Shown: in pieces, positions 11,509-22,919 of the stretch
Position numbering within the stretch: position 1 is the stretch's first letter
Layout of the letters: the number at the start of each line of letters is the position of its first letter
DNA from: Gonapodya prolifera JEL478
Taxonomy: Eukaryota; Monoblepharomycota; Monoblepharidomycetes; Monoblepharidales; Gonapodyaceae
DNA: 64,000 bases
Assembly: GCA_001574975.1 (NCBI GenBank)
Contig: KQ965774.1
Span: 62,001 to 126,000 of the forward strand
Direction of reading: 5' to 3'
The notes under the pieces: generated by a model
Databases searched by the model: none
What the model saw: the letters and a program-made list of their open reading frames with translations, nothing else
What the model was told of the DNA's origin: nothing
Translations under genes and position numbers: made by a program

Positions 11509-13071
11509 TCACCTTATGTTCCCCCGCGAGCAGTCCCCATCCCACTCGCTGCTCCATGAAGCCCCCCCGTCTCCCCTCCTCGCTCCACCGTCCCACCAAT
11601 CCATCCCGTCTGCCCTCCAGTATATGCCGGCGCTCCATGCTCCTGCCCCATCCCACCGCGACCGAAACCCTCCCCACCAACCCGTCGCGACACCACTCTC
11701 GAGGGCCCAGCGGTTTGGTACATCATTGCTAGGAACACGGGGGACAGACGAGAGTGGACTCACCGATCCCCAGCCATCCGCATATGCGAGGTTGACAAAA
11801 ATCCTGTCCCCAATAACAAGAGCAATCTCGTCAGCGACTTGGAGGGAGTAATCGGCAATAGCGAACATCATACGGTGGACACTTGCTGGGGAGCGCCGTT
11901 GGGCAGGAGCAGGCATTTGAGGGCGGAGGGTAGTTTTTTCGGCGAGGAGGGTGGCGTTGCGAGAGTTAAGGGAGGCGATTTGTTGTCGAAGGGAGGTGCT
12001 CTCCTGGCGAAATGATGAAGTTTCTTCCCTCAAGGCGGGAAGGTCGAGGCGCAGGGCAGTATTATCTTGCTCCAGAGTTGCGATGCGGGTGTGAAGAGTA
12101 GTGGCTTCTTGGTCGAGGGTGGATTTGCGGGCACAGAGTGTAGTGACCTCATTCCGGGCGGTGGAGACCTCCTGCTCCAGCGTAGTGCTATGGGCTTGCA
12201 GCGTCGCGACGCTGCTCTCCACCTCCTTTAATTTCCTGGTGACGCAAAAAAAAAAAAAAAAAAAGGTAAGAAAGCACGGGGTTTCAAGTTTTCAAGCACC
12301 CACCACGCGCCTTCGCCTCAAAAGCTATAGCGCGAGATTTAGCAGATGTGAATCGCGCGGTGAGATCCCGAACCTGAGCGGCTTGAGTAGCATTGTTGAG
12401 TTCAAGTTCAAGTTCCGACGTGCACCTGCGGAGGGCGGGCACCTCAGCACGATTGGTGGAGTTCTCCTGGTCCAGAGCGGAGTAACGGGTGCGGAGTGTC
12501 GAGACTTCCTGTTCCAGCGCGGAGTTGCAGACATGTAACGTCGCAGATTTTTGCTCCAATTCCACCCGTTTTCTGCATCAAAGGTACTCTTAGTCGAGAC
12601 TAAACTTCAACTCATTTGGCGGTTGCATTGAGTTACCCACCTCTCCGCAACACGTGCCTTCTCCTCCGCAATTTCGACAAAAAAATTCCGCAGCTGCAAT
12701 TTGCGCGGTGAGTTCCTGAACCTGCGATGCGTGAGCGGCGGTGGCAAGTTCGTAACCGTACGTTTTTAGCAATCTTGCTACTCGGTCACAGTGCAGTTGC
12801 CACTGTTTGAGTAGAAGACTTTCCATTTGACTTCGCCATTGACTCTCGCGCCGGGGGCAAGCAGCAACCCTTGCATGTACAATCGCCAACACCAGCGAAC
12901 TCTCGCACTCCGCTGTTTCTTTCTTCTATTCAAATCCACCGTGCATTTTGTCCAACTTCGCCTTGAGTGTGACTCTCTTCCGGGTATCAGGACTTGCACC
13001 CCCTTCGATCAAGCGCGTGACATCCCGGAATCGACCGCGTAGATCAGCTGAGCGTTAACCGTGATGGTCAT
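11509..13071 (-). pseudogene. Ankyrin-coil-SH3 family member, degenerate cassette with well-kept coil and SH3
   Basis: The leader starts at 13071 (MTITVNAQLIYAVDSG) and shifts frame after about 16 residues. The GASPDTRKRVTLKAKL block follows with a TAG where other members have Trp (FDWKED), near 12926. Most of the middle ankyrin region is deleted (LLLAPGARVNGEVKWK then a stop). Downstream, two coiled-coil exons survive (12565-12284 and about 12222-11880; LEQDNTALRLDLPALREE), then an SH3 start (MMFAIADYSLQVADEIALVI...YADGWG). The intron before the second coil exon carries an uninterrupted T tract (plus-strand A run at 12247-12264). The 5' half cannot be translated as it stands; the 3' half might be expressed from another start. 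Confidence 0.65.
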
Positions 13072-13234
13072 GGGATTGGGCGCGTTGGGTATCCGCGTGT
13101 GTCGTGGATGCGATGAAAAAGGGTGAAATTTGGTAATGAATTGCCCGGTAAATTACCGGCGTGAGGTGCTGTGGCCACCTCAGTCGATAATTATATAATT
13201 ATATGCGCAGTTGTTTCCGATTCTCGACGACTCC

Positions 13235-14617
13235 ATGAGCGTGCACTCCACCCCGCTCGAAATTCTTCAGAGAATCTTCCGTTCTCTGCCACCGCGGACT
13301 CTTTTCGGGTGTGCGGCGCGAGTGTGCAGGTTCTGGAACTCGGTCGCAAAGTCGACCTTCGCATCGCCAGATGGTCGCGTCACGTTGAGGCTGCACGCGG
13401 TGTGGGGTACTCCTGACGATAATCGACCATTTGTAGTAAGAGAGGCGCATCCTCTGGTGGCATTCCAGAGGCTGCGGGGTGGGCAGGATGGGAGCACAGA
13501 CCACTGGATCGCAGGATCCATCACCGTAGAGGCCACACCACTGTTTTGGGCCGAGACAAAGTGGACAGATGGAGACACAGTAGTGGGAGACCACTCTGCT
13601 GGAATGTTGGTCAACCCGAACGTCAACCTCGGCCCAATGCTCTCCAACATCGCACTCGTCCCCACCGCCACGACGTTCTGGCCACCCACGTTTGAGGATT
13701 CTTCCCGACAGTATTCCACCCACGAGTATCCTCACGGGGTGCACTGGACGCGGGATGTTAAAATGACTGCTGCCGATTTGTCGCGTTGGTCATCCTCCAC
13801 TGCCGCCTCTCACTCCAAAGGCATCAACAACACAGTGCAAGTGCGGAATCTCACTGTTCACTACGAGGGTCTTCCTCCCTACTACGTCCTGTTTGACTCA
13901 CTGGCGCTCTTTCCTCATCTCAACACGGTTAGGATCAAAATCCGACCATGGCATGCAAATCAACCTCGCAAAAAAATGCGGCAGTTTCTCCATACAGTAC
14001 CGTTCCGCACCTATTACGCTTACCCCACATGGAACATCACTTGCTTTCACACAGACTTCAACATGGAGAGCATACAAAGGCTCCCCGCGTTTTGGACTGT
14101 GACCGGGTTCCTCTCAAGCATGACTGCCACCTTTCGGAACCTCACCACGATCGGAGACTTTGCGCTGGAATCCGTACGCAAGTTTAACCTCCTCAATGAG
14201 GCCGGCCGTTCATGCCCCAAAGTCACGACCGTGCACACCACAATCTTTGGTCGCCCCGTGAATCTTTTTGACCTCTCCACCTGCACACCGAACCACATTT
14301 CCGACTCCATCAGAGCCATTGCTGTGACATTCCCCTCACTCTCCGAACTCATCGTTACCTTCGGATCACCAAAAACCATCATGCGGATCCAAGACCACGA
14401 CACCCTCGTCTCTGCATGGCGCAGTGCGCTCGACACAATGCCGTTTCTTGAAGTGCTTCGGTTTGAAGGCCCGGGTCTCCACAGCATCATGGGCGCTCCT
14501 ATCACCCGCCCGACCTGGAAGAGCTTTTTTGAGCAAGTGGGGCGGGGACGGACGGTTGTTGTGGGGCGTGAGTGGGATGTGGATATTCGAGAGCCTGTCC
14601 TAGATGAGATTTTTTGA
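13235..14617 (+). CDS. F-box protein (single exon)
   Basis: An uninterrupted frame of 460 codons starts at the ATG at 13235 (MSVHSTPLEILQRIFRSLPP). Residues 6-45 form a typical F-box: LEILQRIF..LPPRTLFGCA..CRFWNSVA. The remaining roughly 410 residues have no recognised repeat but are evenly structured, with periodic hydrophobic strands (FPHLNTVRIKIRPW, LSELIVTFGSP, LEVLRFEGPGL). That fits a divergent leucine-rich C-terminus of an F-box/LRR substrate receptor of SCF ubiquitin ligases. The frame extends upstream to TTG at 13211 without another ATG. It is encoded opposite to the neighbouring ankyrin loci. Assignment of the F-box is firm; the substrate is unknown. Confidence 0.82.
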   Translation: MSVHSTPLEILQRIFRSLPPRTLFGCAARVCRFWNSVAKSTFASPDGRVTLRLHAVWGTPDDNRPFVVREAHPLVAFQRLRGGQDGSTDHWIAGSITVEATPLFWAETKWTDGDTVVGDHSAGMLVNPNVNLGPMLSNIALVPTATTFWPPTFEDSSRQYSTHEYPHGVHWTRDVKMTAADLSRWSSSTAASHSKGINNTVQVRNLTVHYEGLPPYYVLFDSLALFPHLNTVRIKIRPWHANQPRKKMRQFLHTVPFRTYYAYPTWNITCFHTDFNMESIQRLPAFWTVTGFLSSMTATFRNLTTIGDFALESVRKFNLLNEAGRSCPKVTTVHTTIFGRPVNLFDLSTCTPNHISDSIRAIAVTFPSLSELIVTFGSPKTIMRIQDHDTLVSAWRSALDTMPFLEVLRFEGPGLHSIMGAPITRPTWKSFFEQVGRGRTVVVGREWDVDIREPVLDEIF

Positions 14618-15036
14618 GTGGTTTGGATTTGAGAAGTCGGTGATGTTGTTCGATTTGGGTATGTCCGTTTATCGACCATCGTGAGAACTCGGAACACGGG
14701 TTGAGTCGGTGCTATGTGGCGCATGAGGGTACAAATGTACAAAGTTTTTATGAAGGGCAGAGATCGTAACGAAATGCAGGAAGAATATAACGCAAAAAGC
14801 CGTTGAGGATCCCAGCACCAGCGAGGGCCGAGAGGCGAAAGAATGTGGTGAATAACAACAATGTAAATGGAATAGCAATGTACTGAATACTAAATGGAAT
14901 AATGAAGCCTAAATTATGCCTAAATTATATTCGTGACGGCGCTTCAGTCAGGGCTGCGTCCCGGAGATGATGGTATAAGCAGAAACAATCCATCATCAGC
15001 AACTCTCCCATGGTCAAATGGTTCTCGAGTCTCGCC
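14618..15036. other. Intergenic, convergent 3' ends
   Basis: This lies between the end of the F-box gene and the 3' end of the ankyrin pseudogene. It is AT-richer around 14880-14930; no gene is seen. Confidence 0.45.
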
Positions 15037-16735
15037 TCAAAAGGATTTCGACCTCCCAACACTTCTAGTCCTCCCCGCGCCCGCCTGCCCGATCGCTGAA
15101 GTCCAGCTACCATCTACAGTTCCAGTTCCTGAACGGCCCCTTCTCCAATCATCCTCGTCTGCACTCCAAGATTCACCCATCAGTCGCCACGCTGCCCTAC
15201 CCCTATCCCTGCGCATTCCCCAACGGCCCAGCACTTCCCACCACTCCACCAACCCGGCCCGACACAGTTCTTGGTGGCCCCGCAACGTCCCTAACGACAC
15301 AAGATGAGGGTGTTGTTGTTGGTGCTTGCTGTGTGAATTGGGGGAGGGAGTCGAGGCGGGAGGTAGCGGGAGGTGGCAGGGCGAAAGAACTAAGTGCAAT
15401 GGTGGGATCTGGTGCGTCAGGAGATAGGTGAGAAAGTGGGAAGTGGCCGATCGCACTTGCAGTCATATGCAAGCCCTGCGAGATACATCAACATTTAGCG
15501 GTGCCGGGCAAGTGGTAACTTTTGGGAAACTCACTTGGCCTCACCCGTCCGGGTATGAAAGGTTGACGAAAAGTTCGTCACCAATGATAAATCCGATCTC
15601 GTCAGCCTCTCGCGACTCATAATCTCCAATGGCAAACATCAGCCTTCGAACGCTCGTGGGTGGACGGGGTTGGGGTTGGGGTTGGGCGGGAAGTTGGGAG
15701 CGGAGGGATGCGTTCTCGGCGAGGAATGTGACATTGTGGGAGCGTAGTGATAGACTTTGGTAGTTAAACTTTCCTGACGCAAAAGTGATACGTCTTGACG
15801 AAGAGATAAATTATCGTTCCGGAGACTGCGCACGTCGTCATCCAGGGTAGACATTCGGGTGCGAAGGGCTGAAACCTCTTGCTCCAGCGTAAAGTTCCGA
15901 CTGGTGAGGTTGGACACCTCCTGTTCCAGTGTCGAGTTCCAGCCGCGAAGGGTCAAAACCTCCAGGCCAGTGCTGAGTTGCCCGATTGCAGCGTGGCGGT
16001 GACTTCCTCTGCTTCCGCTTGCTTCTGGTGAGGACCACAATAGTTGATCCAGTCACACCGTCTTCCGTCTTCGACTCAAAAGCAGCACAACCCACCGAAC
16101 CGCAACAAGCACATTTTCCTCCGCTGCCACCGCACAAGATTCGGCAGCTGTAACTCGCGCATTTAGTTCTTGAACCTGAGCTATGGGAGTGTGATTGTCG
16201 AGTTCGCTCAGGTTCGAAGGACCAGATGGAGCGGGGCGAGGAATGGAGCTGCGTTGGTGGGACTCCAGAGTACTGATGAAGCCTTGATTCGGATTCAGAC
16301 GCGCAGCATCGAGTTCTTTGTTGGTGACCCGTGAACCGTAACTGAGCAGCAGTCGGACAATATCCAGATTCGGCACAACAGTGATGCTGACACTGGTGTT
16401 CCCCCACTTCGTCGGGTGGTTGGGGGTGACTTCGCCACGTGCCAGATTGACCCAGATTTCTCCGTTGTTGTCTGGAATGTCGTATTTGCCTGCCCCCACG
16501 ACCAATAGCCGCAATCAGAGCGGAAGGGAAACTGCGCGTGAACCGCCATTTCTTTCTCTACCATTGGTCCGCCGTCGAATTTCCATTACCGATCCATGAG
16601 TTGGAGATTCGCCATCCGACCTCGCCGTGGACGGTGGCTCCCTTGTCCAGCAACACACTGGCAACTGCAACCCTCGCATGCAGAATCGCCAACAGCAGCG
16701 CACTCTCGCACTCCACAATATCTTGCTTCCGTCGG
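15037..16735 (-). pseudogene. Ankyrin-coil-SH3 family member, 5' truncated and frameshifted
   Basis: Family similarity starts abruptly near 16735 at DIVECESALLLAILHARVAV, so the leader and first ankyrin unit are gone. After a frameshift near the W-Q block, a good stretch runs 16514-16053 (ARGEVTPNHPTKWGNTSVSI, LDIVRLLLSYGSRVTNKELD). The coiled coil (LEQEVSNLTSRNFTLEQEV) is followed by a frameshift and an SH3 (LMFAIGDYES...IGFIIGDELFVNLSYPDG) in which the conserved Trp codon of the GWG turn is TGA at 15541-15543. The last exon (FPLSHLSP... then a Pro-rich tail) lies at about 15470-15203. Several independent lesions make it a pseudogene. Confidence 0.7.
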
Positions 16736-17285
16736 ACGTGCTTTTCGAAAAAGAGTTACGATATCAAAAGGTTCCATACACGTTCACCTTGCTCCGAATG
16801 TTCCCTTTGAAGTTTGAATACCTTTTGGTGCGAACGCAAGCGTCTGATTCGTGTATACTCCGAAGTGGGCTTCAACGTGAACGTCAAAGGGTTTCGGGGA
16901 GAGAGCAACCATCGGTGGTAATTATATCCGGAAATTTACTGAATAAAGATAAATACAAAACTTCAATGCAATTGCAGAGACGGGCTCGAGGGAAAATTTC
17001 AGCCGATTCGCTCCAACTCCCGTCGGAATGTTCAGTTGCATGTTCTCAAAATCTGCTGCACCAAAATTAAATGCAAGATACAGTATGTTTGGAGCTGAAT
17101 TGGAGGTTCCAACCATCAAGTGCCCTGCGCAGACATGGATGTTGCTTCCTGCGGAATCACACTCGCAATATGTACCAACGTCACCCCACATCCATCCGAG
17201 CTCTCACAACTGACCGTGCATTAGTACCGTCACGCTGCTCCCAGCTGCCCACCCACCCACCGGACTCTGGAGCCCACAGTCTCCC
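16736..17285. other. No recognised gene
   Basis: No family similarity or coherent exon was seen between the truncated ankyrin pseudogene and the assembly gap. Confidence 0.4.
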
Positions 17286-17833
17286 NNNNNNNNNNNNNNN
17301 NNNNNNNNNNNNNNNNNNNNNNNNNNNNNNNNNNNNNNNNNNNNNNNNNNNNNNNNNNNNNNNNNNNNNNNNNNNNNNNNNNNNNNNNNNNNNNNNNNNN
17401 NNNNNNNNNNNNNNNNNNNNNNNNNNNNNNNNNNNNNNNNNNNNNNNNNNNNNNNNNNNNNNNNNNNNNNNNNNNNNNNNNNNNNNNNNNNNNNNNNNNN
17501 NNNNNNNNNNNNNNNNNNNNNNNNNNNNNNNNNNNNNNNNNNNNNNNNNNNNNNNNNNNNNNNNNNNNNNNNNNNNNNNNNNNNNNNNNNNNNNNNNNNN
17601 NNNNNNNNNNNNNNNNNNNNNNNNNNNNNNNNNNNNNNNNNNNNNNNNNNNNNNNNNNNNNNNNNNNNNNNNNNNNNNNNNNNNNNNNNNNNNNNNNNNN
17701 NNNNNNNNNNNNNNNNNNNNNNNNNNNNNNNNNNNNNNNNNNNNNNNNNNNNNNNNNNNNNNNNNNNNNNNNNNNNNNNNNNNNNNNNNNNNNNNNNNNN
17801 NNNNNNNNNNNNNNNNNNNNNNNNNNNNNNNNN
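17286..17833. other. Assembly gap (548 N)
   Basis: Undetermined bases replace the 3' half of the ankyrin-family gene whose 5' half is at 17834-18348. The same 5' half is nearly identical to 63778-64000, so a collapsed recent repeat is a plausible cause. Confidence 0.99.
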
Positions 17834-18348
17834 GGCCACACGCGCGCGTCTTCGCCCCTAGTCGGGTGGCTGAGCGTCACTGCGCCACCGCGCAGGTTGA
17901 TTCCGAGAACGTCCTTTCTGTCTGGCACCGCGAATTTGCTTCCCTCGTTGTACGCCACTTTCCCACCACGACCGACGGCAGCTGCAAGTACCGAGGGGAA
18001 GCTGTACGTTGCACGCCATCTCCTGTGCTGCCAGCGATCCGAGGGACAGTTCCCGTTCCAGCTGTCACTGATTCTCCAGTCAACTTCGCCACCGACGCTC
18101 GCGCCATTCTCCAGCAGCACGCGAACCACCGCGACATGTGCATGCAGAATCGCCAACACCAGTGCACTCTCGCACTCCACCGTGTCCTCCTTCCAGTCGA
18201 CTCCTCCCCTTCCGTTGTTTACCTTCACTCGCAGCGTAACCATCTTGCGCGCATCCGGGCTTGCGCCTGTCTCAATCAGCCGCTTCACATCCGCCTCTCG
18301 TCCATCCTCCACGGCGTCGATAAGCTGAGCGTTCAAAGCGGAGGACAT
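17834..18348 (-). CDS. Ankyrin-cassette family protein, N-terminal part (3' end in gap)
   Basis: From the ATG at 18348 the frame is open for about 171 codons to the gap. It has the leader (MSSALNAQLIDAVEDGREAD), RLIETGASPDARKMVTLRVK, the second ankyrin unit (ESALVLAILHAHVAVVRVLL), the signature DRWQHRRWRATYSFPS, GRGGK, and INLRGGAVTLSHPT. No lesion is visible. The segment coding for residues 14-87 matches 63778-64000 at all but three positions, all synonymous. Whether a coil and an SH3 or kinase module follow is hidden by the gap. Confidence 0.75.
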
Positions 18349-19274
18349 TCGACGTGATGGCTGACATTCGATGTGTTGGTTGGTTGGTTTTTGGGTGCGG
18401 GAGTATACCAAGTTGCGGCGCGGCTCGGTTCAGGGAACCGTTCTACATGGCTCCTCTTTCTGGAATACATATCTGCCCCATTGATGCCCGAAGCGTTCTC
18501 ACAATCAGTAAACAGGTGCATAATTACATACTAGCGTGCGAGAGTGGCTTTGCGTCTGGCTCTTTCACCCAATACAACCGGGTGCAGATAAAGGCGTGAT
18601 ATTGATCAAACCACACGCATGCGTCGAAAGCAACAAGCCATGATTTAAATGAGTACGGAGGGATACTCTTTTTAGGATTTCTTCGACTCGCCCTGTGCCA
18701 GGTGATCGAAATGACGTTGAATGTTTGCATAAAACATTCACGTCAAACACATCAATCCCAGGTAGCTACCAGCTACCCGGGCACAAAATGCGACCTGATA
18801 CCTTGGAATGCGGAAACAAATGTAAGCCTCGAACCGGGCGAGGAGGATGTGTAAGCAGGTGGTATGGAGAACTGTTCTTGCCACACAGCGTTGACTATGT
18901 CTGCACTCCATTTTGTCCCACTGCGGATTCGTAGTCATTCACAGTGTCAGTGTGTGACTATACTATTGCGTGAAGGGGAGTAGTGATCAATTTGTTGGAC
19001 GCGTGTCGGATCTAAGGTGGAGTAAGGATCTTGCCAGTGCAGGTGACTCTATGTGTCGGAGATGACTCTGGTCGCTGCCCAGCCACAGGGGACAGCAATT
19101 ATAGAACAGGAATGTGGCGAGGAAGCAAGGAGGGTGACCGAGAGTCGGGATCATAGCTACGAACTGGAAAATGATATTAAAATATTTGAATACAACAACT
19201 CCCGACTGTCCAAGTTCGTGCAAGCTACATCGCCCCAGTCCTAAACCTCCTCGAACCCGCGCCTGAAGTTCAGA
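18349..19274. other. No recognised gene
   Basis: This contains the 5' flank of the partial ankyrin gene at 18348 and otherwise only short, unsupported frames. Confidence 0.4.
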
Positions 19275-20130
19275 CTAGGGTGGTGTGGGCTGAAGTTGTG
19301 ATCGGAGGGAAGCGACCTCGCTCATAAGTGCAGTGTTTTGCGAGTGAAGCGAGGTGTTTTCTTGGCGGAGATTGAATCCATCCTGTCGCAGAGAAGAGTT
19401 TTCGTATTGAAGAGTGCGCGCGTCATCATTCAGAGGGGAGGTGCGGGTGCGAAGACTTGAGACTTCGAGTTCCAGTGTGTAGGCTAGGTTGAGCAGTGCA
19501 TAGTTCTCCTGCTCCAGCATGGAATTGTGGCGGCAAAGAGAAGTAAGCTGCTGATCCAACGCAGAGTTGCTGATCTGCACCGCCACAGTGTTTGTCTCTG
19601 CCTCTGCAAGTTTCCTGGTGGGTGTCTTCCCTCCTTGTCGGGTGGTTCATCGTCACTGCGCCACCACTCAGACTGACTTTGAGTCCTCCGTCCACGCCTG
19701 GCGAGGCAAATGTGCTTCCGGCGGCGATTGTGTACACGTCCCCCCCCCCCCCGGACCAATGGCTGCAGCAAGAATGGAGGGGAAATGCCACGTCGCCAGC
19801 CATCTGCTCTGCTGCCGCCTGTCCAAGTCCAATTTCGATGGTCGAACCAATAGCCGATCTTCCCCTGGACTTCTCGGTCCACGCTCGATCCCTTCTCGAG
19901 CAGTATCCCGTGCAACCCTTGCATGGGGAACAGCCAGTAACAACATGCTCTCGCTCTCCACGGTGTCCTCCCTCTACTCGAATCCACACTGTCCGTCGTC
20001 CACCTTCGCCCGGAGCGTCACCTTTTTCCAGGCAACGGGGTTCCCCCAAGCCTCGGTCAGCCGCTTGACATCGGCCTCGCGTCCATCCTCCACCGCGTCA
20101 ATAAGCTGAGCGTTGAGAGATGCCGCAATT
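19275..20130 (-). pseudogene. Ankyrin-coil family member, decayed
   Basis: The leader is readable (ASLNAQLIDAVEDGREADVK) but its ATG has become ATT near 20130. A TAG replaces the Trp codon of the FDWKED motif (19974-19976). Frameshifts and deletions scramble the second ankyrin unit, the W-Q block (QSRWLATWHFPSILAAAIG) and the middle. The last ankyrin unit is missing: the frame jumps from LSGGAVTMNHPTR straight to the coil intron. The coiled coil at 19586-19275 is intact in sequence (LEQENYALLNLAYTLELEV) and ends QPTPP-stop without an SH3. Confidence 0.65.
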
Positions 20131-20273
20131 CGATTGCGAACGTGATTTCGGTGGGATGTGGGTTTGATGCTTTATTGAAACGTCGGGCTCACATCTGCTT
20201 GATACACGTCTCGATATACATAGCACTCCATCACCCCAACCAGTCCACCCAAGTTCAGCAGAAGCGAAAATTA

Positions 20274-21270
20274 TCAGAAAAACTGCCGCGGCGTGTTTGC
20301 GTTTCTAGTCAGGTGGTCTTGCAACCATCTGAGGTTCGTGAGATTTCTCCCGATGGACTTGAGAAGAGGCCGAATAGAGGTGGAGTACGGAATTTCACAC
20401 GGGAACTGGATCCGGACACCAGTGACTGTGGGTGGAAGGAATTGAAGGGTGTGCAGTTTCTTCTCGGTAATTTCAAGGCTGTAGTCCTGGTCCCGGATGG
20501 CGAGGTATTGCAGGCTTTGAATACGAGTGACGGTTGTGTACACAGAGGAGGAAAAGCCTCTGCCATTTGCAGACTCCTTGTGTGCAGTTAAAGACAACGC
20601 AAGTGTTCCAGGCGCGGAAGATTGAACAATTCCGCGACATCTCGTGCTTGCGTAGAAAAGATGTAAAGATCAGACAGGTTGTATGCCTGTCCCAGGACTC
20701 CGTCTAGCGCACGAACTTCAGCTTCATTGGTCAACTTGACGTGAAGTCTGCGGAGCTGTCCAGGTTGACACATGGGGACAACACGGAGCAGCATTTTGTC
20801 GTCTTCAATCTGTGTGCACTTGCGAGGGAAGACCAAGACACGGGCAGTCTGGCACACGACACGGAGGAATTGCATGACGGAGAAGTACTCGGGAGAGTAT
20901 TTGGGGCTAAAAAAATCGCGTATGACGACCTTGACTGGCTTGATGAAAGATTTTGTTCCTGGACTCAGAGATTCGAACCGCGGCACGACTGCAGGGACAT
21001 GAGTGTCGGTGCGAGCAGACTTGGACACTCTTCCAGCGGACGCGTGTCGCTGGGGCTACCTAGGCCTTGCTGTCCGCCACGGTGGGAAAGAAAAACGAAT
21101 GATGTTGGTTCGGCGCGAAAAAGGCGAGAATCATCTCGAATCACACACCAGCCGAGCTCGTACAGATCCAGGTGTGTGGGGTTCATCCCCAGGAAGTCGA
21201 GAATCCGCTCCGTAATCTCGGGGACACTGGTGCATTCTTCAGCAACAGAGTGACTGCGCATCGTCGCCAT
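20274..21270 (-). CDS. F-box-like protein with LRR-like C-terminus (one intron; possible frameshift near end)
   Basis: From ATG 21270 (MATMRSHSV) a divergent F-box (VPEITERILDFLGMNPTHLD...WCVIRDDSRLFRAEP...FVFLSHRG) occupies about residues 10-65. A 71-nt GT-CAG intron at 21059-20989 joins in frame to a second exon (VVPRFESLSPGTKSF...VKLTNEAEVRALDGVLGQ...LPRLEHLRCL), stopping at 20588 after 203 aa. Directly after the stop, another frame continues the pattern for about 105 codons (SLTAHKESANGRG... LQYLAIRDQDYSLEI... LTNLRW), as expected for further leucine-rich units. So either the protein ends at 20588 or a 1-nt shift truncated a longer F-box/LRR protein. SCF substrate receptor is the family role; the target is unknown. 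Confidence 0.55.
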
Positions 21271-22082
21271 TTCGTGCCCGCGTCGCCTCGTTCGTGGATG
21301 GCCAAATGTTCTGCTGCGGACTTCTCGTGCACGGTGACTCACAATATTGCCGACACACTTCATTTCTCCACACACCAACTTTTTCAACGATTAACCATCG
21401 ATAACGTAAGTCTGCCAATTCTCACCTCCCGCCACTCCCAGTCTCCCTCGTTCCCGCTCGGGGCGCCACAGTACAACTCTGACCGTCTCATCTCTGCCTC
21501 CCAAGTCGCAAGTCCCATTCTCCTAACTCGTGTCACTCACCGCCTCGTGTCACCCACCGCCTCGTGTCACCCACAACTAACACCACTGAATCTGCTGTCA
21601 GCGCCTGCCTTTGAACCGTCACACCCGTCCACGCAATCTGCACACGTCACATCCATCCCGATAGCCCGATGACCGACCCGCACCCCTCAGGAGGCCGGTC
21701 CGCGATGTCACCTCAAAGTTGCAGTGCGACATTGCAGGTACCTGCTGGATGGAGAGTTCGGGGACGTACCGCGGTCAAGGCGTGAACTGATGCCGGTGGT
21801 GGCAGATGACACTCACCCTCGACGGGACAAGGGAAAAAAGGGTACACGAAAAGTTCTCAGAACACCCTCGCACCACGCTCAGCGCAGGGCAAGGTAGCTA
21901 CGGGGACGATCCCGCCAGAATCCTCGTCAAAGCAGCATTCCGGTTCCAAAGAGAGACGTGACGCTCGGTCAAAACAGTGCTGCGGACCGTGAAGATAAGA
22001 ATAGCTGGCAGCGAAAGTAGAAAGTTACTTGGTAGGATGGTCGTGAGCAATCACACAAAAGTGATCGCGCGCCCTTGAGTTG
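21271..22082. other. Intergenic with small shared repeat
   Basis: No gene is seen. The string CCTCGTCAAAGCAGCATT at about 21921-21938 has a relative at 7545-7570 near another ankyrin relic. A triplicated TCACCCACCGCCTCGTG-type motif sits at 21535-21575. Confidence 0.45.
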
Positions 22083-22919
22083 AGCACTCACGATTGCTGA
22101 GGTACGCACCGAGCTTCCTTCTTCTTCACCGTCATTTCTAAAGCTTCAGAAAGCTTAGTAAGCTCCTGAATCTGAGCGGCGAGTGCTGCGCTGGCGAGTT
22201 CGATTTCGAGTCGCAATGACCCAGCAGGAGGTGGGAGGAGTGGGGCGAAGGATGAAACTGCGATGGTGTGGCTCGAGGATCGGAGGAAGTCTTCGTTTGG
22301 TTCTTTCGTGCTGCTTCGAGTTCGACGTTTGTGACTTGTGCGTCATGCGTGAGCAGGAGTTGGACAATCTCCACGTTCTGATGAACAATGAAAAGGATAC
22401 GGCCATGACCCCACGTCTTCGGGTGGTTAACGAGGACTACGCCACCTCGCGGATTCATCCAGAGTCTTCCGTCGCTGCAAGGAATGTACATTTTGCTCCC
22501 GTCGCAGCATGTCCGTGTCCCCCCACGACCAACGGCGGCAACGAGAACGGAAGGAGAACTGTTCGTAGACTCCCATCTCTGTCGCTGCCATTGCCGACTC
22601 GTGCATTTCTCACCGCCGTAGAAGGAGTTGCTGAGTTTCCAATTCACCTGTCCACAAACGCTCGTGCCGTTGTCCAGCAGTGCCCTCACGACTGCGGCCC
22701 TTGCACGCAGAATCGCAAGCAGCAGCGCGCTCTCGCACTCGGCGGTGTCTTCTTTCCAGTCGAATCCACCTCCAAACAGCCCCTGTTCCATTGCCGACCT
22801 TTGCCCGTCACTCTCTTCCGCGCATCGGGACTCGCCCCTTCGTCAATCAGTCGCTGCACCTCGTGCTCGCGTCCATCCTCCACGGCATCGACAAGCTGAG
22901 CGTCGAGTGTGGAGGACAT
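22083..22919 (-). pseudogene. Ankyrin-cassette family member with two frameshifts, no SH3
   Basis: The leader from ATG 22919 (MSSTLDAQLVDAVEDGREHE) is intact through SPDARKRVT. A small deletion and frameshift near 22795 follow, and the frame resumes at FGGGFDWKEDTAECESALLL. It then keeps the signature RQWQRQRWESTNSSPSVLV, GRGG, NPRGGVVLVNHPK and the last ankyrin unit (VEIVQLLLTHDAQVTNVELE). A second frameshift comes after AARKN. The restored frame would run into a short heptad piece and stop at the former coil junction. No SH3 or kinase follows. It lies head to head with the intact gene starting at 23333. Confidence 0.65.

Noticed and set aside
20955-20980. GGTTCGAATC tRNA T-loop-like sequence (minus strand)
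   Set aside because: It lies inside the F-box-like coding exon, and no matching acceptor or anticodon stem is visible.
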